64,000 nt of DNA from Chiayiivirga flava (GTDB lineage: Bacteria; Pseudomonadota; Gammaproteobacteria; Xanthomonadales; Xanthomonadaceae), in assembly GCF_014202825.1 (NCBI RefSeq), contig NZ_JACHHP010000006.1, positions 176,260 to 240,259 of the forward strand, written 5' to 3'. Shown one piece after another: positions 59,444 through 64,000 of this stretch. How positions within the stretch are numbered: the first letter of the stretch is position 1; every line of letters begins with the position of its first letter. Under the pieces are notes generated by a model. The model made no database searches and was not told the DNA's origin. It saw only the letters and a program-made list of their open reading frames with translations. The position numbers and the translations under genes are program-made.

Positions 59444-60312
59444 CGGCGTGCCTCCGGTGCGTGCCGCGCGCGCGGTGCTGCGGTCGAGCCGTCGAGCCGT
59501 CGCGGGTGCGTGTAGACCACATGGTCCGCGTCGCGCGCAAACCCGATCAGGGTGAGTCCGGCCGAGTCCGCGAGCGCGATCGCGAGCGAGGTCGGCGCGG
59601 AAATCGCGGCCAGCAGCTCGATGCCGGCGCGAGCGCTCTTGAGCGCCATTTCGTAGCTTGCACGGCTGGTGACGACGGCGAAACCGGTGCGCGGATCGAT
59701 GCCGGCGCGGTGCAGGCCGCCGATGCATTTGTCGAGCGCGTTGTGGCGCCCCACGTCCTCGTGCGCGAGCGCGAGCGCGCCGTCCGGCGTGGCCCAGCCG
59801 GCGGCATGCGTGGCGCCGGTGGCGGTGTTGATGGGTTGGCGCCGATGCAGCGCGTCGAGCGCGCGGCGCAGCGCGCCGGGCTCGATGCGCAGCCGATCCG
59901 CGACCGGCGGCGGCGGTTGCAGCACGGCCTCGATCGACGCGTTGCCGCACAGCCCGCAGCCGCTGCGACCCTGCAGGTTGCGGCGGCGCCGCTGCAGCTG
60001 CTGCGCCGCTGCATCCGGCACGCGCAACCGCACCACCGCGCCGTCCAGATGCACTTGCACCGCCTCGACGCGCACATCGGACGGGGAAGCGACGATGCCT
60101 TCGCTCAGCGAGAACCCGAGCGCAAGTTCGTCGAGCTCGAGCGGTGTCGCCATCAACACCGCGAACGGCGTGCCGTTGTACTCGAGCGCGATCGGCACCT
60201 CGTCGGCCACGGCATCGAGCGCCAGCGTCGCATGCGCGCCGCGGGTACGGCGCACCCGCCGTTCGACGGCGCCGGGAACAAGAACTGCGGCCATGGAAGC
60301 GTCGTCCGTCAT
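59440..60312 (-). CDS. fdhD: Formate dehydrogenase accessory sulfurtransferase FdhD
   Basis: A 290-residue protein that transfers sulfur from IscS to the molybdenum cofactor of formate-dehydrogenase-type enzymes. The cysteine loop is GRSGCGLCG near residues 116-124, and HEDVGRHNALDKCIGG, TSRASYEMALKSARAG and TLIGFARD follow in the family order. It overlaps the downstream fdhF-like gene by 4 bases. ATG 60312 is chosen; ATG 60294 is also possible. Confidence 0.92.
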   Translation of the reverse strand: MTDDASMAAVLVPGAVERRVRRTRGAHATLALDAVADEVPIALEYNGTPFAVLMATPLELDELALGFSLSEGIVASPSDVRVEAVQVHLDGAVVRLRVPDAAAQQLQRRRRNLQGRSGCGLCGNASIEAVLQPPPPVADRLRIEPGALRRALDALHRRQPINTATGATHAAGWATPDGALALAHEDVGRHNALDKCIGGLHRAGIDPRTGFAVVTSRASYEMALKSARAGIELLAAISAPTSLAIALADSAGLTLIGFARDADHVVYTHPRRLDGSTAAPRARHAPEARR

Positions 60313-60384
60313 CGAGGATCCAAGTGTGCGCTCCGCGGCCTGCACGTGCAGCAAACGCGGCGATGCGCCGTTCGCGCACGCCGC

Positions 60385-62199
60385 TCAGTCCGTGGCAACG
60401 CGCTCTTCGTCCTCCTGCTGCTGCAGCCGCCACATCTGCGCGTACGGCCCGTTCGCGCGCAGCAGCTGCGCGTGCGTTCCGCGTTCGACGATGCGCCCGC
60501 CGTCCAGCACGAGGATGCTGTCGGCGTTCATCACGGTGGACAGGCGGTGCGCGATGACGAGCGCGGTGCGGTCCTGCGCGATGCGGTCGATCTCGGCCTG
60601 AATCGCCTGTTCGGATTTGGAATCCAGCGCCGAGGTCGCTTCGTCGAACACCAGGATGGCGGGATTCTTCAGCAGTGCGCGCGCGATCGCGACGCGCTGT
60701 TTTTCGCCGCCCGACAGTTTCAGTCCGCGCTCGCCGACATCGCTCTCGTAGCCGTCCGGCAGCGACTCGATGAACGCGTGGATGTGCGCCGCGCGCGCGG
60801 CGGCGATGACATCCTCCCGCGTGGCGTCGGGCCGCCCGTAGCGGATGTTGTAGAAGATCGTGTCGTTGAACAGCACCGTGTCCTGCGGAACGATGCCGAT
60901 GGCCGCACGTACCGACTGCTGGGTGGCATCGCGCACGTCGATGCCGTCGATCGTGATGCGGCCGCTGTCCACGTCGTAGAAGCGGAACAGCAGCCGCGAG
61001 AGCGTCGATTTGCCCGATCCCGAATGGCCCACCACCGCCACGGTGTGACCGGGACGGATCTCGAAATCCACGTCGTGCAGGATCTGCCGGCGCGCGTCGT
61101 AGCCGAAGCCCACGTGCTCGAAGCGCACCCACGGATTGCGCGTGGCCAGCGGCACGGCGTCCGCACGGTCGCGGATGTCCAGCGACTCGTCGAGCAGGCC
61201 GAACAGGCGTTCCATGTTGGTCAGCGCCTGCTTCACTTCGCGGTAGACCATGCCGAGGAAGTTCAGCGGCGCGGCGAGCTGCAGCAGGTAGGCGTTGACC
61301 AGCACGAGGTCGCCGAGCGTCATGCGCCCGGCCACGACGCCGTCGGCCGCGCGCCACATCATGGCGGTCACGCCGAGCGCGATGATCAAACTCTGGCCGG
61401 TGTTGAGCGCCGCCAGCGTCTTGAGGCTGCGCACCGTGGTGTCCTCGAGCCGGACCAGGTTCTCGTCGTAGCGCCGCGCCTCGTGTTCCTCGTTTCCGAA
61501 GTACTTCACCGTCTCGTAGTTGAGCAGCGAATCGACCGCGCGTTCGTTGGCGTGCGTGTCGGCCTCCACGGCGGCGCGGTAGTAGCGCGTGCGCCATTCG
61601 GTGACGGTGAAGGTGAAGGCGATGTAGGCCAGCAATGTGCCGAGGGTGATCGCAGCGAAGACCCAGTCGTAGGCCAGCGCGAGAATCACGGTCACCAGGG
61701 CGATTTCGACGAGCGTCGGCAGGATGGTGTAGATCGACCAGTCGAGCAGGTCGGCGATGGACGTGCCGCCGCGCTCCACGTCGCGCGCCACGCCGCCGGT
61801 GCGGCGGGCAAGATGGAACCGCATCGACAGCGCATGCAGATGGCGGAACACCTTCAGCGTGATCTGGCGCGACACGCGGGCCATCACGCGCGCGAACACG
61901 AGCTGGCGCAGTTCGGTGAACAGCGTGGTGCCGACCTTGGCCGCGCCGTAGGCCAGCAGCAGCCCGACCGGCAACGCCAGCAGCGACGGCGGCACGTCGA
62001 GGCCGTCGACGATGCGCTTGAGGACCGCGGGCGCGACCACGCCCGCGAGCTTGGCCGCCAGCATCAGCGCCAGCGCCAGCGCAATGCGCCAGCGGAACTC
62101 CCACAGGTACGGCAGCAGCGAACGCAGCACGCTCCAGGTTTGCGAGGAGGGGTTGGTCGGTGCGGCGACCTGGGTGGCGTCGTCGGGCGTTGTGCTCAT
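60385..62199 (-). CDS. ATM1/HMT1-type ABC exporter (membrane and ATPase halves fused)
   Basis: A 604-residue half-transporter with six transmembrane helices (about 25-320) and an ATPase domain (about 345-590). NYETVKYFGNEEHEARRYDEN is the signature of the ATM1 heavy-metal/glutathione exporter group. Walker A is GHSGSGKS near 392, the C-loop is LSGGEKQR near 497, Walker B is ILVFDEATSALD, and the H-loop is IAHRLST. It would homodimerise and export glutathione conjugates, metal complexes or a sulfur compound. Confidence 0.93.
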   Translation of the reverse strand: MSTTPDDATQVAAPTNPSSQTWSVLRSLLPYLWEFRWRIALALALMLAAKLAGVVAPAVLKRIVDGLDVPPSLLALPVGLLLAYGAAKVGTTLFTELRQLVFARVMARVSRQITLKVFRHLHALSMRFHLARRTGGVARDVERGGTSIADLLDWSIYTILPTLVEIALVTVILALAYDWVFAAITLGTLLAYIAFTFTVTEWRTRYYRAAVEADTHANERAVDSLLNYETVKYFGNEEHEARRYDENLVRLEDTTVRSLKTLAALNTGQSLIIALGVTAMMWRAADGVVAGRMTLGDLVLVNAYLLQLAAPLNFLGMVYREVKQALTNMERLFGLLDESLDIRDRADAVPLATRNPWVRFEHVGFGYDARRQILHDVDFEIRPGHTVAVVGHSGSGKSTLSRLLFRFYDVDSGRITIDGIDVRDATQQSVRAAIGIVPQDTVLFNDTIFYNIRYGRPDATREDVIAAARAAHIHAFIESLPDGYESDVGERGLKLSGGEKQRVAIARALLKNPAILVFDEATSALDSKSEQAIQAEIDRIAQDRTALVIAHRLSTVMNADSILVLDGGRIVERGTHAQLLRANGPYAQMWRLQQQEDEERVATD

Positions 62200-62524
62200 T
62201 CGACGGCCATGATGGTGGCCCGGTGGATGGCAATCAATCGTTCGCTCGCGTGATCCGGCAGCCGCGGCGGGATGTGCGTCCGCGTCGTGCCGAGGACCCC
62301 CTTCCGCCTGCCGGCACCTTCCCCCGCTGTGCGGGAGAAGGGACGCTTCGCTGTAGGCCGCATGCAGGTGGAGCGTCTAGGATCAACCGGGCGAGAAACG
62401 AAGGAGTCCTTCTCCCGCACAGCGGGGGAAGGTGCCGGCAGGCGGAAGGGGGTGCTTCGCCCAAAGCAAGCGCCCATCCACACCGCCACTGCTACAGTGC
62501 TCGCCCCTCCGAGCCGCACCACCC
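62200..62524. repeat. Intergenic space with a perfect 46-bp inverted pair (REPIN-like)
   Basis: No gene is seen in this 325-base space. Positions 62296-62341 and 62408-62453 are exact reverse complements over 46 bases and enclose 66 bases. Each arm carries the CCTTCTCCCGCACAGCGGGGGAAGGTGCC... palindrome family of 51.2 and 63.8 kb. Paired inverted REP units of this kind are called REPINs and are moved by RAYT transposases, none of which is in the window. Confidence 0.8.
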
Positions 62525-63778
62525 ATGCCGTCACTCGCCCCCAGCGCACGCCTCCGCCTTGCCCTGCTGCTCGGTGCGCTGGCGATGTTCGGTCCGTTCG
62601 CGATCGACACGATCTTCCCCGCCTTCCCCGAGATCGAACGCGACTTCGCCGTGTCCGCCGCAGCGATGCAGCAGACCATCAGCGTCTACCTGCTCGCGTA
62701 CGCGCTCGTCAGCATCTTCCACGGGCCGATATCCGACGCCCGCGGGCGCAAGCCGGTCATCCTGTGGGGTGTGGTGGTGTTCGCGCTCGCGAGCGTCGGC
62801 GCCGCGCTGGCGCAGACGCTGCCGCAGCTGCTGGCGGCGCGGGCGGTGCAGGGCATGTCGGCCGGTGCCGGCCTGATCGTCGGACGCGCCATCATCCGCG
62901 ATTGCCTGGACGGCCACGACGCGCAGCGGTTGATGTCGCAGGTCACGATGATCTTCAGCGTGGCGCCGGCGATCGCGCCGATCTTCGGCGGCTGGATCAT
63001 GGGCTGGTCGCAGTGGCGCACGATCTTCTGGAGCCTGAGCGCGTTCTCCGCGGTGTTGCTGCTGCTGTGCCTGCTATGGCTGCCGGAGACGCATCCGCCG
63101 GCCAACCGCGTTGCGCTGAAGTTCGGGCCGCTGTTCCGCGGCAGCTGGGCGATCGCGCGCAACCGTCGCTTCCTGCTGCTGTCGTTTGCCGGCTGCATGA
63201 GTTTCGGCGCGCTGTTCCTGTATATCGCGTCGGCGCCGGTGTTCGTGCTCGATATCCTGAAGCTCAACCAGCAGCAGTTCGGCTGGTTCTTCGTGCCGAC
63301 GATCGTGGGCATGATGCTGGGGGCGTTCGCGTCGGGCCGCATGGCCGGGCGGTTGAGCCAGGCGGCCACGGCCGGGCTCGGCTTCGGCGTCAGCATCGCG
63401 GCCGCCGCGATCAACGTGGCCTACAACCTGCTGGTCGATGCGCCGGGGCTGCCGTGGGCGGTCCTGCCGATGGCATTGAATGCCTTCGGCATCGCGCTGG
63501 TGTTCCCGATCGTCACGCTCGCGATCCTCGACCTGTATCCGCGCCAGCGCGGGGCCGCTTCGTCGATGCAGGCGTTCGTGGGGCTCACCTTCAATGCCGC
63601 GCTGGCGGGACTGGTGTCGCCGCTGGCGAGCCGCGGCGGCGCGACGACACTCGCGTTCGGCGGGGCGGGGTTGAGTGTCGCGGCGTGGATCGTGTGGCGC
63701 ATCTATCGCAGCGAGGTGAAGCGCGAGCCGGATGCTGCGTTGCGTCCGAGCGGACTGGAGCCGACCGAGCATCTGTGA
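62525..63778 (+). CDS. Bcr/CflA-family multidrug MFS exporter
   Basis: A 417-residue membrane protein with 12 predicted helices. ALAMFGPFAIDTIFPAFPEIERDFAVS and SVYLLAYALVSIFHGPISDARGRKPVILWGV are typical of the Bcr/CflA drug-resistance family, and RAVQGMSAGAGLIVGRAIIRD is its motif C region. It is the first gene after the repeat pair. The substrate is not readable. Confidence 0.93.
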   Translation: MPSLAPSARLRLALLLGALAMFGPFAIDTIFPAFPEIERDFAVSAAAMQQTISVYLLAYALVSIFHGPISDARGRKPVILWGVVVFALASVGAALAQTLPQLLAARAVQGMSAGAGLIVGRAIIRDCLDGHDAQRLMSQVTMIFSVAPAIAPIFGGWIMGWSQWRTIFWSLSAFSAVLLLLCLLWLPETHPPANRVALKFGPLFRGSWAIARNRRFLLLSFAGCMSFGALFLYIASAPVFVLDILKLNQQQFGWFFVPTIVGMMLGAFASGRMAGRLSQAATAGLGFGVSIAAAAINVAYNLLVDAPGLPWAVLPMALNAFGIALVFPIVTLAILDLYPRQRGAASSMQAFVGLTFNAALAGLVSPLASRGGATTLAFGGAGLSVAAWIVWRIYRSEVKREPDAALRPSGLEPTEHL

Positions 63779-64000
63779 GGCGTCACCGCCCACTCGCGAC
63801 GCTCGCGCCTTTCCTTCTCCCGCCGGGAGAAGGTGCCGAAGGCGGATGAGGGACGGGCCCGGCAGCCGGCGAAGACCCGCGTCGACGCGCGATCGCAACA
63901 CGCGTCCCTTATGTCTTCGCCCCTCGCTATTGTCGAGGTGCCGAGAGCCGGCCAGCCCACCCGATAGACCCTGGGTCTTGCGACCGTGGATGAGCCTGGG
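63779..64000. repeat. Terminal intergenic space with one REP-like copy
   Basis: CCTTCTCCC-GCC-GGGAGAAGG at 63813-63833, followed by TGCCGAAGGCGGATGAGGGA, is one more copy of the intergenic palindrome family. After it (63860-64000) no gene or terminator is visible before the window ends. Confidence 0.75.

Noticed and set aside
57077..62233. A 1718-residue open frame on the minus strand
   Set aside because: It is the fdhF-like gene extended upstream through fdhD and the ABC exporter in a frame open only because of high GC; its extra part has no family motifs.

Overview
The window is a high-GC (roughly 68-70 %) gammaproteobacterial chromosome segment. The order eno-ftsB-ispD-ispF-truD, a GcvA-type LysR regulator, a paired ECF sigma factor and Ser/Thr kinase-TPR protein, M16 and DUF885 lipoprotein/secreted peptidases, and secreted proteins ending in an F-A-D-G-[FM]-E motif all point to Lysobacterales (Xanthomonadales), most likely a Rhodanobacteraceae-like genus such as Dokdonella or Tahibacter. 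The genus is an inference from gene content only.

Layout. 1-3015: a tightly coupled housekeeping operon (end of enolase, divisome protein FtsB, two MEP-pathway enzymes, tRNA pseudouridine synthase TruD). 3196-12777: two tandem 72-aa lipoproteins, an Smr protein, a secreted M20 amidohydrolase, OsmC, a DUF998 membrane protein, a CnoX-type thioredoxin, a DUF3667 membrane protein, a hotdog-fold protein, an ACE-like lipoprotein peptidase (M2) and an SDR with an altered active site. 12929-18095: an M16 peptidase pair and a kinase fused to a formylglycine-enzyme-like domain. 18226-28003: two tandem secreted metzincin-type proteases, a queuosine-precursor transporter with a small partner, and a secreted beta-helix protein; three of these share the same C-terminal motif.

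28399-39018 is the accessory heart of the window. It holds a very large SpvB/FG-GAP/RHS protein, interrupted by one extra base at about 30646, that ends in an AT-richer C-terminal toxin-like domain with a metzincin signature (HEMGH plus a Met-turn). A lipoprotein gene overlaps its stop codon and is the likely immunity gene. Downstream lie a relic of RHS core DNA, an OmpA-like secreted protein, an 11-T tract with a broken reading frame, and a secreted protein that resembles the NTR/TIMP (tissue inhibitor of metalloproteinase) pattern. I regard this as a polymorphic metallopeptidase toxin with two candidate periplasmic inhibitors, and as the best candidate in the window for an undescribed system.

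39245-50332: a DUF885 lipoprotein peptidase, a secreted Kelch protein that shares an unnamed repeat domain with the RHS N-terminus, a divergent ECF sigma/kinase-TPR pair, a CxxxxCW rhodanese-like protein, a lipoprotein, DbpA (with a hairpin touching its start codon) and DUF1415. 50322-64000: RluF, DUF72, a GAF-GGDEF cyclase, LysR/EamA, an MHS-family transporter behind an fdhD-fdhF(YdeP)-winged-helix operon, an ATM1-type ABC exporter and a Bcr/CflA drug transporter. Intergenic spaces at 51.1-51.4, 62.3-62.45 and 63.8 kb carry one family of REP-like palindromes, including a perfect 46-bp inverted pair. I saw no tRNA, rRNA, CRISPR array, prophage or insertion sequence.
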